From: Lachnospiraceae bacterium
GTDB lineage: Bacteria > Bacillota > Clostridia > Lachnospirales > Lachnospiraceae
Length of the DNA stretch: 64,000 bases
Assembly (NCBI GenBank): GCA_022766245.1
Contig: JALEPL010000033.1
Coordinates: 23,069-87,068 of the forward strand
Direction of reading: 5' to 3'
Shown here: positions 23,751 through 33,299 of the stretch, piece by piece
How positions within the stretch are numbered: the stretch's first letter is position 1
Layout of the letters: every line of letters starts with the position of its first letter
Made by a program: the position numbers and the translations under genes
Notes under the pieces: generated by a model
The model's database searches: none
Seen by the model: the letters and a program-made list of their open reading frames with translations, nothing else
Told to the model about the DNA's origin: nothing

Positions 23751-25115
23751 TTATCTTTCATTTATGGGTTTATAGGACCGATGCTCGCCTATGTTGCGGT
23801 AAGCAGGACGCATGATTTTTCCGTTCTGGGTCAGTTCCTCTAAACGATGTGCACTCCAGCCTGCAATTCTTGCAATGGCAAAAATCGGTGTATACAGTTC
23901 CAATGGAAGATCCAGCATATGATACACAAAACCACTGAAGAAGTCTACGTTTGGACTTACACCTTTGTAGATTTTACGCTCTTTCGCAATAATCTGTGGG
24001 GCGAGACGTTCCACCAGTGAATATAGAGCAAATTCTTTTTCATATCCCTTTTCTACGGAAAGCTTCTCTACAAAGCCTCTGAATATCCTTGCACGGGGAT
24101 CGGACAGGGAATATACTGCATGACCCATTCCATAGATTAAACCTGCGTGGTCAAAAGCTTCCTTGTACAATAGTGCAGTCAGATACCTGCCTACTTCTTC
24201 TTCGTCAGTCCAGTCTTTTACCTGAACTTTCATATCCTCAAACATCTGAACAACCTTGATATTAGCACCGCCGTGTTTAGGACCCTTCAAAGAACCAAGG
24301 GAAGCCGCGATTACAGAATAAGTATCTGTTCCGGAGGAGGATACCAGGTGTGTGGTAAAGGTGGAGTTATTTCCACCGCCATGCTCCATGTGCAGAATCA
24401 GTGCAATGTCCAAAAGCTTTGCTTCCAAAGGAGTGTATTTACTGTCGGGACGCAGAATGTGCAGAATTGTCTCTGCGGTGGACAACTGCGGCTGGGGGGT
24501 ATGGATGAAGAGGCTGGCACCATCGTGGTAGTGGCGGTAAGCCTGATACCCATATACGGATAACAGTGGAAACAGACTGATCAGCTGCATACACTGACGC
24601 AGTACATTCGGGAGAGAAATGTCATTGGCCCGCTCATCGTACGCATACAGAGTCAGCACGCTTCTGGCCAATGTATTCATCATATCCTTGCTGGGAGCTT
24701 TCATAATAATATCCCGGACAAATCCAGTGGGAAGGGAGCGGTATTCGGAAAGAATACTGCAAAAATTATGCAGCTGTTCCTTGGTCGGTAGTTCACCGAA
24801 GAGGAGCAGATAGGTGCATTCTTCGAATCCAAAGTGACTGTCAGGGGAAATACCTTTTACTAAGTCCTCTACATTGTAGCCGCGATAAAAGAGCTGTCCA
24901 TCCGCTGGAACAGAAACACCATCCACGATTTTTGTGGAACTAACTTCAGATATATTGGTGAGTCCCACCAAAACGCCTTTACCATTTAAATCTCTCAGTC
25001 CGCGTTTAACATCATATTCAGAGTATAACTCAGATGGAATTTGATTTGCTTCAGAACATAATTTGGATAATGACATGATATCGGGGGTTAGCTCGTAAAA
25101 ACTGTTTGTTGTCAT
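23751..25115 (-). CDS. gltA: Citrate synthase
   Basis: Condenses oxaloacetate and acetyl-CoA to citrate. The 454-residue protein carries the citrate-synthase signatures: FYRGYNVEDL, the His of HMEHGGGNNSTFT, GLIYGMGHAVYSLSDPRA with the second catalytic His, and the Asp of VDFFSGFVYHML. It is the longer Lachnospiraceae-type protein with an N-terminal extension. The ATG at 25115 follows AGGAGG by 7 bases; three upstream Met codons in the track lack this. Monocistronic. In such anaerobes it usually supplies 2-oxoglutarate for glutamate synthesis rather than running a full cycle. Confidence 0.94.
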   Translation of the reverse strand: MTTNSFYELTPDIMSLSKLCSEANQIPSELYSEYDVKRGLRDLNGKGVLVGLTNISEVSSTKIVDGVSVPADGQLFYRGYNVEDLVKGISPDSHFGFEECTYLLLFGELPTKEQLHNFCSILSEYRSLPTGFVRDIIMKAPSKDMMNTLARSVLTLYAYDERANDISLPNVLRQCMQLISLFPLLSVYGYQAYRHYHDGASLFIHTPQPQLSTAETILHILRPDSKYTPLEAKLLDIALILHMEHGGGNNSTFTTHLVSSSGTDTYSVIAASLGSLKGPKHGGANIKVVQMFEDMKVQVKDWTDEEEVGRYLTALLYKEAFDHAGLIYGMGHAVYSLSDPRARIFRGFVEKLSVEKGYEKEFALYSLVERLAPQIIAKERKIYKGVSPNVDFFSGFVYHMLDLPLELYTPIFAIARIAGWSAHRLEELTQNGKIMRPAYRNIGEHRSYKPINER

Positions 25116-25334
25116 TGCAACGCCTCCTTTACTCATTTTGTCGCCTCTTTGAGACATCAACTAAAGAATATCCTATCATATTTTATCGAATAAAAACAAG
25201 GGGAATTGTGGCACTTTTTGAAAAGTTAATATTACATTTAGAAAAAATTCATTATTTAAATGGATTTTTTATTGAGAATCATTTATCATACTTTCAGGAC
25301 ACATTTTAATTCTAAATTGGGAGGAATTTCTTTT

Positions 25335-25979
25335 ATGGAAAGCAAAAAAATATATGAATATGTGGACCATACTGTATTGAAGCCATACACCACGTGGGAG
25401 AATATTACAAAATTATGTGACGAGGCGATCGCCCACAACACAGCTTCTGTGTGTATTCCCAGCTGCTATGTGAAGAGAGTTCACGAGACTTACGGAGAAA
25501 AGCTGCGTATCTGTACCGTGGTAGGTTTTCCTTTGGGATATGCCAATACAGAGGGAAAGGTGGCGGAGACAAGGCAGGCTATTGCGGACGGAGCCTGCGA
25601 GATTGACATGGTCATCAATCTCTGTGATGTGAAAAACGGGGATTATCAGGCGGTAGAAGATGAAATCCGCACTCTGAAACATATTGTGGGAGATAAGGTG
25701 TTAAAGGTAATTGTTGAGACTTGCTATCTCACGGAAAAAGAAAAAATCGCCATGTGCCATGCGGTGACCAAAGCCGAGGCAGATTTTATTAAAACATCCA
25801 CCGGATTTGGAACAGCCGGAGCCACCTTGGAGGATGTGCGTCTGATGAAGGAACATGTGGGTCCGAAGGTTAAGATCAAAGCTGCCGGAGGAATCCGCAG
25901 CAGAGAAGATATGGAGGCTTACATTGAGGCAGGATGTCAGCGAATCGGATGCAGTTCGGCAGTGGATGCCCTGGGCTAG
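25335..25979 (+). CDS. deoC: Deoxyribose-phosphate aldolase
   Basis: Cleaves 2-deoxyribose-5-phosphate to glyceraldehyde-3-phosphate and acetaldehyde in deoxynucleoside catabolism. The 214-residue TIM barrel shows EYVDHTVLKPYTTWENI, VVGFPLGYANTEGKVAETRQAIADGACEIDMVIN, the Schiff-base region FIKTSTGFGTAGATLEDVRLMK (catalytic Lys), and KIKAAGGIRS. The start is the ATG at 25335 after GGGAGGA. Followed after 25-34 bases by cytidine deaminase, making a small nucleoside-salvage operon. Confidence 0.96.
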   Translation: MESKKIYEYVDHTVLKPYTTWENITKLCDEAIAHNTASVCIPSCYVKRVHETYGEKLRICTVVGFPLGYANTEGKVAETRQAIADGACEIDMVINLCDVKNGDYQAVEDEIRTLKHIVGDKVLKVIVETCYLTEKEKIAMCHAVTKAEADFIKTSTGFGTAGATLEDVRLMKEHVGPKVKIKAAGGIRSREDMEAYIEAGCQRIGCSSAVDALG

Positions 25980-26013
25980 TGCAAATAGGGTGTGAAGGAG
26001 GAGAATGCAAATC

Positions 26014-26436
26014 ATGAATCAGGAAGCATTAGTGGAAGAGGCAAAGAAAGCCAGAGAGTTTTCCTATTCCCCTTATTCCCATTTTCGGGTGGGGGCAGCA
26101 CTTCTTTGTGCCGATGGAAGTGTGTACACGGGATGCAATATTGAAAATGCAGCTTTTTCCCCTACTAATTGTGCGGAACGAACAGCTGTTTTTAAGGCGG
26201 TATCGGAAGGAAAAAAAGAATTTGTAAAAATAGCGGTGGTGGGGGATGATAAGACATATCTGTCTCCCTGCGGGGTATGCCGTCAGGTGCTGATGGAGTT
26301 TGTGGATCCCATGGAATTTGAAGTGATCATGGCAGGCGATTCTGACAGCATAAAAGTGGTAAAATTAGCGGAACTTCTGCCGGAATCCTTCTCTCCAATG
26401 AATCTTAAAAATCATGTAAAAAAAGATATTTTTTAG
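26014..26436 (+). CDS. cdd: Cytidine deaminase
   Basis: Deaminates cytidine and deoxycytidine to uridine and deoxyuridine. The 140-residue protein has AREFSYSPYSHFRVGAALL, the zinc-binding CAERTAVFKA with the catalytic Glu, and SPCGVCRQVLMEF. An in-frame ATG at 26005 lies too close to the GGAGG site; the ATG at 26014 (MNQEALVEEAKKA) matches the family N-terminus better. It forms a salvage pair with deoC. The C-terminus NHVKKDIF is slightly longer than the minimal enzyme. Confidence 0.94.
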   Translation: MNQEALVEEAKKAREFSYSPYSHFRVGAALLCADGSVYTGCNIENAAFSPTNCAERTAVFKAVSEGKKEFVKIAVVGDDKTYLSPCGVCRQVLMEFVDPMEFEVIMAGDSDSIKVVKLAELLPESFSPMNLKNHVKKDIF

Positions 26437-26446
26437 ACAAAACAGA

Positions 26447-26474
26447 TTGACAAAAAAATAACATAGTGTATATT
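26447..26474 (+). promoter_or_regulatory. Sigma-A-type promoter for pckA
   Basis: TTGACA, a 16-base spacer and TATATT, about 70 bases upstream of the pckA ATG. Confidence 0.75.
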
Positions 26475-26541
26475 GTTAAGTGAATATTTTGGTTAAAATA
26501 ATGGATTTCCATTATTTATATATTTTAAGGAGGAAAGAAAT

Positions 26542-28257
26542 ATGTCAACAAAAGCGTATTACCCAATTAACGAGATTGGCTTTGGAAAAGTTGGTTTTTC
26601 CAAGACACGTTCCATCATCGAAGCTCCTTTCTACGGCAATAACGTAGTTAAGGTTAACACCTTAAAAGAAGCTTATGAATTAGCAAAGAATTCACCGGGA
26701 ACAGTCGTAACAGATATGCCGATTAAGGACGGCGAGACATTTGGTCTGGAGAAGGATGCAAAGGTTTTATTATTCAACGATGGTGCAGTAACCGGACGTT
26801 ACGCAGCAGCTCGTCGTATCAAGGGTGAGCCTGGTGTGGATGATACAAAACTTGACAAGGTTGTTATGGATGCAATTTACGAGACCCGTTGGAAGACCAT
26901 GTACCATGCAGAGTGCTTCATCGGACTTGATCCTGAGTTTATGGTGAAAGCTCACCTTCTGATTCCGGAAGGAGAGGAGAACATCCTTTACAACTGGATG
27001 TTGAACTTCCAGTATATGTCTGACGAGTACGTTAAGATGTATAAGAACTCTAAGCCTGTTGGAAATGGTAATGAGCCTGATATCTATATCTTCTCTGATC
27101 CTCAGTGGGTACCCGGCAACAGACCTGACGTTGATTACAGCTGCTTAAGTGATCCTTTGACTCTGTGCTACTTCGATACCAATGCAAACTGTGCAGCAAT
27201 CCTTGGTATGAGATACTTTGGAGAGCATAAGAAGGGTACACTTACCATGGCTTGGGCTCTGGCTAACAGAAATGGTTATGCTTCCTGCCACGGTGGACAG
27301 AAAGAGTACACCCTAGAGGATGGTTCTAAGTTCGTTGCATCTGTATACGGATTGTCCGGATCAGGAAAGTCTACTTTGACACATGCAAAGCACGGCGGAA
27401 AGTATCCTGCAATCAAGGTTCTTCATGACGATGCATTCATCATCAACACTGATACCTGTGCATCTATCGCTTTGGAGCCTACTTACTTTGATAAGACAGC
27501 AGATTACCCGACCGGATGCCCGGATAACGAGTACTTACTGTCTGCTCAGAACTGCTCATGTACTATGGATAGCGAGGGCAAGATTCAGTTAGTAACTGAG
27601 GATATCAGAAATGGTAATGGACGTGCCCTCAAGTCTAAGCTCTGGTCTCCGAACCGTGTGGACAAGATTGATGCTCCGGTTAACGCAATCTTCTGGATCA
27701 TGAAGGATCCTACCCTTCCACCGGTATTAAAGTTAAAGGGTGCTGCATTGGCTTCCGTTATGGGAGCTACTTTGGCTACCAAGACTTCTACCGCAGAGCG
27801 TGTAGCTGCAGGAACTGATTTAAATGCATTGAGAATCGTTCCTTACGCAAATCCTTTCCGTACCTATCCTTTGGTAAACGACTACGAGAAGTTCAAGAAG
27901 CTGGTTGAAGAAAAGAACGTAGCTTGCTACATCGTAAATACCGGTGACTTCATGGGAACCAAGTGTAAGCCTGCGGATACCTTAGGTATCTTAGAGACTA
28001 TCGTTGAAGGCAAAGCAAACTTCGAGAAGTGGGGACCGTTCGAGGATATCGAAATCATGTATGACTGGTCTGGAAAGACTGCTGACTTTAAGCCTGATTT
28101 AGCAGACAAGGAGTATGTAGAAGCCTTAAAGAATGCTATGCAGAATCGTGTAAATGCAGTATCTGATTTCGCTGTTAAGAAAGATGGTTACGACAAGCTT
28201 CCGGATGAGGCATTGGCTGCATTACAGAAGCTGGTTGACGAGGTTTCTACCCTGTAA
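26542..28257 (+). CDS. pckA: Phosphoenolpyruvate carboxykinase (ATP)
   Basis: Interconverts oxaloacetate and PEP with ATP/ADP; in fermentative anaerobes it often works in the carboxylating direction. The 571-residue protein has the kinase-1a P-loop GLSGSGKSTLTHAKHG (~272-287), the metal-binding VLHDDAFII, and the Arg-rich NGNGRALKSKLWSPNRVDKIDAPV. It is about 40 residues longer than the E. coli enzyme. Codon use is visibly enriched in codons typical of high expression. AAGGAGG precedes the ATG, and a strong promoter lies upstream. Confidence 0.95.
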   Translation: MSTKAYYPINEIGFGKVGFSKTRSIIEAPFYGNNVVKVNTLKEAYELAKNSPGTVVTDMPIKDGETFGLEKDAKVLLFNDGAVTGRYAAARRIKGEPGVDDTKLDKVVMDAIYETRWKTMYHAECFIGLDPEFMVKAHLLIPEGEENILYNWMLNFQYMSDEYVKMYKNSKPVGNGNEPDIYIFSDPQWVPGNRPDVDYSCLSDPLTLCYFDTNANCAAILGMRYFGEHKKGTLTMAWALANRNGYASCHGGQKEYTLEDGSKFVASVYGLSGSGKSTLTHAKHGGKYPAIKVLHDDAFIINTDTCASIALEPTYFDKTADYPTGCPDNEYLLSAQNCSCTMDSEGKIQLVTEDIRNGNGRALKSKLWSPNRVDKIDAPVNAIFWIMKDPTLPPVLKLKGAALASVMGATLATKTSTAERVAAGTDLNALRIVPYANPFRTYPLVNDYEKFKKLVEEKNVACYIVNTGDFMGTKCKPADTLGILETIVEGKANFEKWGPFEDIEIMYDWSGKTADFKPDLADKEYVEALKNAMQNRVNAVSDFAVKKDGYDKLPDEALAALQKLVDEVSTL

Positions 28258-28287
28258 TCAAAACCAAAAACTAACAGGAATTATTGA

Positions 28288-28316
28288 TTGCAATGTTCCG
28301 CATAATATAGTATAAT
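28288..28316 (+). promoter_or_regulatory. Sigma-A-type promoter upstream of the probable 6S RNA
   Basis: TTGCAA, 17 bases, TATAAT. A second TATAAT (28370-28375), preceded by GAACAGTTACG, lies about 10 bases before the predicted 5' end of the RNA, so two start sites are possible. Confidence 0.65.
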
Positions 28317-28384
28317 CATAATTAATTAAAACAGGTCGGAGCGGAACCGCGAAGACATGAACAGTTACGTATAATCTTTTGTAT

Positions 28385-28574
28385 CAGAAGAAGATGCCTG
28401 GGATGTGCGACACTCCTGCATTTTTGAACCTACATTTACTTTAAAAGGGATTCCTATATCGGCAATTGGATGTCAGGCCTCCGTTAGCAGTGGAAGACAG
28501 AAGGTTGCGTGCGGTCACCCACCTAGCTGTGGCTAGGAGTCAAAATTGCAGGAAACGGCATTTTGGGTCTTCTA
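28385..28574 (+). ncRNA. ssrS: Probable 6S RNA
   Basis: A gene-free stretch with the layout of 6S RNA, which mimics an open promoter and binds sigma-A RNA polymerase. The ends pair: AGAAGA with TCTTCT, TGCC with GGCA, and CCTGCA with TGCAGG. Between them lie TTTTGAACC, a purine-rich AAAAGGGATTCC, GGATGTCAGGCCTCC and GGTCACCCACCTAGC, resembling clostridial 6S sequences as I remember them. The length (~190) is right. It is neither tmRNA, RNase P nor SRP RNA by motif. The exact ends are estimates. A terminator follows ~90 bases downstream. Confidence 0.7.
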
Positions 28575-28662
28575 CGAAAGATAGCTCACGTAAGATTTTA
28601 CGAAAGACGTATTATCACAAATGATGGCAAAGTACAAAAGATGAAATACTACAAAAGATAAG

Positions 28663-28692
28663 AAGAAGCTGCTGATGAGGCAGCTTCTTTTC
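28663..28692 (+). terminator. Rho-independent terminator
   Basis: AAGAAGCTGC and GCAGCTTCTT pair perfectly around TGATGAG, followed by T residues. It ends the 6S-like transcript. Confidence 0.9.
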
Positions 28693-28778
28693 TTGATTTA
28701 TAGGAAACATGAGAGAGAGTCGCAAGCGACTCCTTGTAATAGGAAAATCAGATGGTATGGCAGACGGTGGAGAGTCTT

Positions 28779-30989
28779 ATGAATGCGAAGGGTATATATA
28801 AAAGAATTGTAGTATGGATTGTGCCTGCCTTGATACTGGTGGTGGGGATTCTTTTGCTGGGAAGATGTGGCAAACAACAGGAAGCAGCGGATACATATAT
28901 ATGGAAAGAGGAAATTCCAGACTGGCTTAAGTTTACCGGCTTTTCTGCAGAAGATATTGAAAGCCGAATTGGTGAATCAGGAAGAGTGTCCAGAAAAGAT
29001 GTGGATACACTGGTAGCGATGCTTCACTTGTCAGACGAGATAGAAGTAAACGCTCAGGGGCGTTATCTGACCCGAGCAGAGTGGGTGGTATTATACCGAA
29101 AGTTTTTGGATTATTATGAAGCAAATCAGGTGCAGGAAAAAGATGTAATTTTGCTGGAGACAAATGAAGAAATATGGACAACGGCGGAGGGGGACTTTTA
29201 TTGTGAAGAAGTGTCTTTTTTGGTAGAGCCTTTTTATGCATATACTGTTTTCTTCGAAGGAGATTATATTTTGGGTGTGGCAGGTAAAGTGGAATCAGAG
29301 ACTGTACTTGAAAATGAATATATCGTGGAATGTGCCAATGAGAAACTCATTTTTATGTGTGATAATACAGAATATCAGGTAGAGGTGGACAGTGAGCAGA
29401 CGATTTCCGGTGTGGTGGCAGACCTGGTTTTTTTAGATGGAAAAATCACCTGTATCCGGAAGAAGGAAGATCAGATTCAGGGAAAGCTTTTGGCGTTAAC
29501 GGATACGTATGCGGAAATCAAGGGATATGGCCAGGTTCCCTGTAGTGAAAAAATGAAGTTTTACTCCACTTACGATGGAATCAGGGAGTCAAAAAAAGAA
29601 GAACTTCTTTTGGAGAATATGGAGATTACCTATGTTGTGGCGGAAGGGGAAATCTGCGCATTTTTAATGAAGGAGGCAGCTGCTCTTGAAAATATCCGTG
29701 TGCTGATTTTAAATGGGGAAAGTCCTTATTATGAGAATATTTATATCAACGGAGATGGGCCGGTTAAAATATCTATCGGTGATAATGTGAATCAGGTGGA
29801 GGGCGGTGCACTGGTCACGGCATCTGATTATCAGGAAAAATTGGCGGAAGATACGGTATTTTTAACTTCGGCGGATGGAAGTTTTCCTCTGTATCTGACG
29901 GATGCATCCGGTGCGCGGATCAGTAACGGATATTGTGGGACTCTGGAGCTTCGTCATTATGAAGCAGGGTATACTGTAGTGAATGTGCTGCCTTTGGAGA
30001 CATATATAAAAGGGGTGATTTCCAGCGAAATGCCTGCAACCTACGAACTGGAAGCGTTGAAATGCCAGGCAGTCTGTGCCAGAAGCTATGCTTATCGTCA
30101 GCTTTTGGAGAACCACTATCCGGAGCTTGGGGCACATGTGGATGACAGTACCAATTATCAGGTTTATAACAAGAGTGCACCTTCTCCTGTGACCGATCAG
30201 GCGGTGGATGAGACAGTGGGGCAAGTGCTTTGCTGGGGGGATCAGGTGATTGAAGCCTTTTATTATTCTACCTCCTATGGACATTCCGGCGATTATACAG
30301 CATGGAATCTGGATGCAGCGGAGTACCCATATCTATCTGGTTATTGGCTGCGTCAGTCTGAGGGAACAGTAGATTTGTCCAATGAAACTGCATTTTCCGA
30401 GTATATCAGACAGCCAGATTCGGAATGCTATGAGTCAGACATTAAGTTTTTTCGCTGGACCGCCGATTTGAATTTCACAGAAAGAAAGGATGCATTGTGT
30501 ACTCGTATCCGGGACAGAAAATCTTTGCAGCCGGAGATGATACACTATTACAAAAAGAGTGATGGGGAGGAAACAGATTCTTTGGAACACTTTGGAGAAC
30601 TGATTGGAATCAGTATTGCAGGTAGAGACAGTAGTGGTGTTATAGAAAGACTTGATCTTTTGTTTGAGAAAGGAACCGTCTCCATTTCTTCTGAGTATAA
30701 CATGCGTTACATTTTGGCAAGTGGATTGTCGCGGGTCATATGGCAGGATGGAAGCACAACGGATAGCGCTGGATTGATTCCCAGTTCCTATTTCACGATT
30801 GCAGAAAACGGAAACGGAAGCTATACATTATGTGGTGGTGGATATGGGCACGGATTGGGCATGAGTCAGAATGGTGCACAAAGGCTGGCACAAAACGGAT
30901 GGAAGATGGAGGATATTCTGAAGAAATTCTATCCGGATACCGGCATTTGTAATCTGTATTGTCTGGCTGATGAATTTGTAGTAGAATGA
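28779..30989 (+). CDS. SpoIID/LytB domain membrane protein
   Basis: A ~736-residue protein with an N-terminal membrane segment (IVVWIVPALILVVGILLLG) and a long extracytoplasmic part. Its C-terminal half is a SpoIID/LytB domain: YTVVNVLPLETYIKGVISSEMPATYELEALKCQAVCARSYAYRQL, then GGGYGHGLGMSQNGAQRLAQNGWKMEDILKKFYPDT. SpoIID is a lytic transglycosylase acting on peptidoglycan during engulfment; this protein is about twice its size, with an extra ~380-residue N-terminal beta-rich region. It may therefore be a vegetative LytB-like protein rather than SpoIID. The ATG at 28779 (GGTGGAG upstream) seems better than 28752. Confidence 0.88.
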   Translation: MNAKGIYKRIVVWIVPALILVVGILLLGRCGKQQEAADTYIWKEEIPDWLKFTGFSAEDIESRIGESGRVSRKDVDTLVAMLHLSDEIEVNAQGRYLTRAEWVVLYRKFLDYYEANQVQEKDVILLETNEEIWTTAEGDFYCEEVSFLVEPFYAYTVFFEGDYILGVAGKVESETVLENEYIVECANEKLIFMCDNTEYQVEVDSEQTISGVVADLVFLDGKITCIRKKEDQIQGKLLALTDTYAEIKGYGQVPCSEKMKFYSTYDGIRESKKEELLLENMEITYVVAEGEICAFLMKEAAALENIRVLILNGESPYYENIYINGDGPVKISIGDNVNQVEGGALVTASDYQEKLAEDTVFLTSADGSFPLYLTDASGARISNGYCGTLELRHYEAGYTVVNVLPLETYIKGVISSEMPATYELEALKCQAVCARSYAYRQLLENHYPELGAHVDDSTNYQVYNKSAPSPVTDQAVDETVGQVLCWGDQVIEAFYYSTSYGHSGDYTAWNLDAAEYPYLSGYWLRQSEGTVDLSNETAFSEYIRQPDSECYESDIKFFRWTADLNFTERKDALCTRIRDRKSLQPEMIHYYKKSDGEETDSLEHFGELIGISIAGRDSSGVIERLDLLFEKGTVSISSEYNMRYILASGLSRVIWQDGSTTDSAGLIPSSYFTIAENGNGSYTLCGGGYGHGLGMSQNGAQRLAQNGWKMEDILKKFYPDTGICNLYCLADEFVVE

Positions 30990-31049
30990 GTGTGACTATA
31001 AAGGTAATGAATCGTTGCGAATGAGGGAAGAAAGCTACGGGAGGATTTT

Positions 31050-31898
31050 ATGATCTGGAAAATGATTGGCAATGTAAAGGCATTTATGGATAAATGCAAG
31101 CGTGACAATATTAATGCGTTTGCAGCCCAAACGGCCTACTTTCTTATTTTGTCCGTGATTCCTTTTCTCATGGTATTCAGTGCCTTGCTTCAATACACGC
31201 CGGTGACGGAAGGAATGCTGCTTGATACGGTCAATCGTGTCATGCCTGAGTATATTGCGCCTTTTATGGTGTCTATCATCAATGAAGTGTATACCAGGTC
31301 GATTGGAATCGTGTCGGTGGCTATTATTGTGGCTGTCTGGTCATCGGCAAAGGGTGTCCAGTATCTGGTGAATGGGTTGAATGTAATCAACGATATCAAT
31401 GAGACAAGAAACTGGTTTGTGCTGCGATTCTGGGCGGTGATTTATACCATTGTCTTCGTGATTGCCATTACGATTACGCTTGTTCTGGTGGTTTTTGGTG
31501 CTTCCCTACAGGAACTGATTTTGCGGTATCTGCCATTTTTAGGATCCGTAACAGAATTAATCCTGGGAACCGGAAGCCCACTGATGCTTTTGTTTCTGAT
31601 CATATTTTTTACCGTTGTATTTTCTTTGTTGCCGAATCGCAAGATAAAGCTTCGATCCCAGATACCGGGCGCAGTTTTGTGTGCGTTATTGTGGTATTTG
31701 CTTTCTTTTGGAATATCCATATATATCAATTATTTTAATGGCTTTTCCATGTACGGAAGTCTTACCACGATTGTATTGATTATGCTGTGGCTGTATTTTT
31801 GTATGTATACCATGATGATGTGTGCGGAGTTCAATATTGTTTTCAACGAACATATAGAGCGGATTATGTATCGGAAAAAGCATAAAAAAAGCACTTGA
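31050..31898 (+). CDS. YihY/BrkB family inner membrane protein
   Basis: A 282-residue membrane protein with about six hydrophobic segments and the family pattern NAFAAQTAYFLILSVIPFLMVFSALLQYTP, WSSAKGVQYLVNGLNVINDI and GSLTTIVLIMLWLYFCMYTMMMCAEFNIVFNE. It was once misnamed ribonuclease BN; the family has no established function, with suggestions of envelope or transport roles. A GGAGG site precedes the ATG at 31050. It ends just before the pheST promoter, which overlaps its downstream region. Confidence 0.92.
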   Translation: MIWKMIGNVKAFMDKCKRDNINAFAAQTAYFLILSVIPFLMVFSALLQYTPVTEGMLLDTVNRVMPEYIAPFMVSIINEVYTRSIGIVSVAIIVAVWSSAKGVQYLVNGLNVINDINETRNWFVLRFWAVIYTIVFVIAITITLVLVVFGASLQELILRYLPFLGSVTELILGTGSPLMLLFLIIFFTVVFSLLPNRKIKLRSQIPGAVLCALLWYLLSFGISIYINYFNGFSMYGSLTTIVLIMLWLYFCMYTMMMCAEFNIVFNEHIERIMYRKKHKKST

Positions 31899-31904
31899 TT
31901 TTTC

Positions 31905-31933
31905 TTGCCATTTGGCAATTCATGTGATAAGAT
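31905..31933 (+). promoter_or_regulatory. Sigma-A-type promoter for the pheST T-box transcript
   Basis: TTGCCA, 17 bases, TAAGAT, immediately after the yihY-like stop codon and just before the T-box stem I. Confidence 0.7.
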
Positions 31934-31939
31934 TACCAT

Positions 31940-32203
31940 TGGCTATAAGAAAATGCTTAGATGGTGAGCAGTAGGCGGATATGCTTTTTTCAGAGAGAGA
32001 GAATCGTTGGCTGAAAGTTCTCTTAAGGTAAGGTGTCAGCTGAATTTCACACCGGAGCAGCGCAGGGGAAGATAGAAAAGTAAGTAGTCTGCGACGTTCA
32101 TACACGTTACGTATTTGAGAGTCTGTTAAAATGACAGGAATCAGGGTGGTACCGCGGAGTATATTCGTCCCTAGGAAGGGATGAGTATCCTCTGCGTTTT
32201 TTC
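31940..32203 (+). promoter_or_regulatory. T-box riboswitch, tRNA-Phe responsive, controlling pheST
   Basis: The leader contains the T-box sequence AGGGTGGTACCGCG (32143-32156), followed by a terminator hairpin. Uncharged tRNA pairs with the T-box and favours an antiterminator. A candidate specifier codon TTC (Phe) lies in CTGAATTTCACACC in the stem I region, consistent with downstream pheS/pheT. The 5' boundary is approximate. Confidence 0.93.
32154..32203 (+). terminator. T-box-controlled terminator
   Basis: GCGGAG...TCCCTAGGAAGGGA...CTCTGCG forms a long stem ending in TTTTTT. It competes with the antiterminator formed by the T-box. Confidence 0.9.
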
Positions 32204-32253
32204 TTTTTATGCACACGAGGCGGAAAGGAAATATATATAAAGGAGATAGAACT

Positions 32254-33276
32254 ATGAAAGAGAAATTGCAAAGCATCAGAGAACAGGCAATCGCTGATAT
32301 TGAAAATTCTGCTAATCTGGAAACGTTGAATGAAGTACGTATGTCTATTCTTGGGAAGAAAGGTGAACTTTCAGCGGTATTAAAGGGTATGAAGGATGTG
32401 GCACCGGAGGATCGTCCCAAGGTGGGTCAGTGGGTGAATGAAACCAAGGAAGCCATTGAATCGGCTTTAGACGAGAAGAAGAAAATGTTGGAGGAGGAAA
32501 AGCTGCGACTTCGCTATGAGAGCGAGAAAATAGATGTAACCATGCCGGCGGAGCAGCGTGCGCATGGAAATCTGCATCCCATTACGCAGGTGCGCAATCA
32601 ATTGACGGATATTTTTGGATCTATGGGATTTGAGGTATATGAGGGGGCTGAGATTGAGACAGATTACTATAACTTTACGGCATTGAACACGCCGCAGGAT
32701 CATCCGGCAAGAGATATGCAGGATACCTTTTATTTGTCACCGGAGTTTTTGCTGAGAACACAGACATCTGCAGGACAGATTCATGTAATGGAAGCAAAGA
32801 AGCCTCCGATTAAGGTGATTTCACCTGGAAAGGTATTCCGTTCCGACGATGATGCTACCCATTCTCCGATGTTTACACAGATGGAGGGACTAGTGGTAGA
32901 TGAAGGAATTACATTGTGTGACTTAAAAGGAATGCTGGATGAATTCGTTCAGGAAATCTTTGGAAAAGGAACTACAACACGTTTGAGACCTTCTTACTTC
33001 CCGTTTACAGAGCCTTCGGTAGAAGTGGATGTGAGCTGTTTCCAGTGCGGTGGAAAGGGCTGTAAGCTGTGTAAGGGTACCGGATGGATTGAGGTGCTGG
33101 GTGCCGGAATGGTGAATAAGAAAGTATTGGAAGGATGCAACATCGATACGGATGTGTACAGCGGATTTGCTTTTGGTATCGGCGTGGAGCGTATTGCCAT
33201 GTTAAAATACGGCATCAACAACATTAAGTTATTGTTTGAATCAGATCTGCGTGTGTTAAAGCAGATTGATGACTAA
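32254..33276 (+). CDS. pheS: Phenylalanyl-tRNA synthetase alpha subunit
   Basis: The catalytic class II subunit of the alpha2-beta2 enzyme that charges tRNA-Phe. The 340-residue protein has the N-terminal coiled coil, the motif [26 protein letters not shown], motif 2 [26 protein letters not shown], and motif 3 [17 protein letters not shown]. The ATG at 32254 follows AAGGAGATAG; the track start lies in the leader. It is the first gene of the T-box transcript and is followed by pheT. Confidence 0.97.
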   Translation: MKEKLQSIREQAIADIENSANLETLNEVRMSILGKKGELSAVLKGMKDVAPEDRPKVGQWVNETKEAIESALDEKKKMLEEEKLRLRYESEKIDVTMPAEQRAHGNLHPITQVRNQLTDIFGSMGFEVYEGAEIETDYYNFTALNTPQDHPARDMQDTFYLSPEFLLRTQTSAGQIHVMEAKKPPIKVISPGKVFRSDDDATHSPMFTQMEGLVVDEGITLCDLKGMLDEFVQEIFGKGTTTRLRPSYFPFTEPSVEVDVSCFQCGGKGCKLCKGTGWIEVLGAGMVNKKVLEGCNIDTDVYSGFAFGIGVERIAMLKYGINNIKLLFESDLRVLKQIDD

Positions 33277-33299
33277 TAGATAGAAGAAGGAGGCTTATC

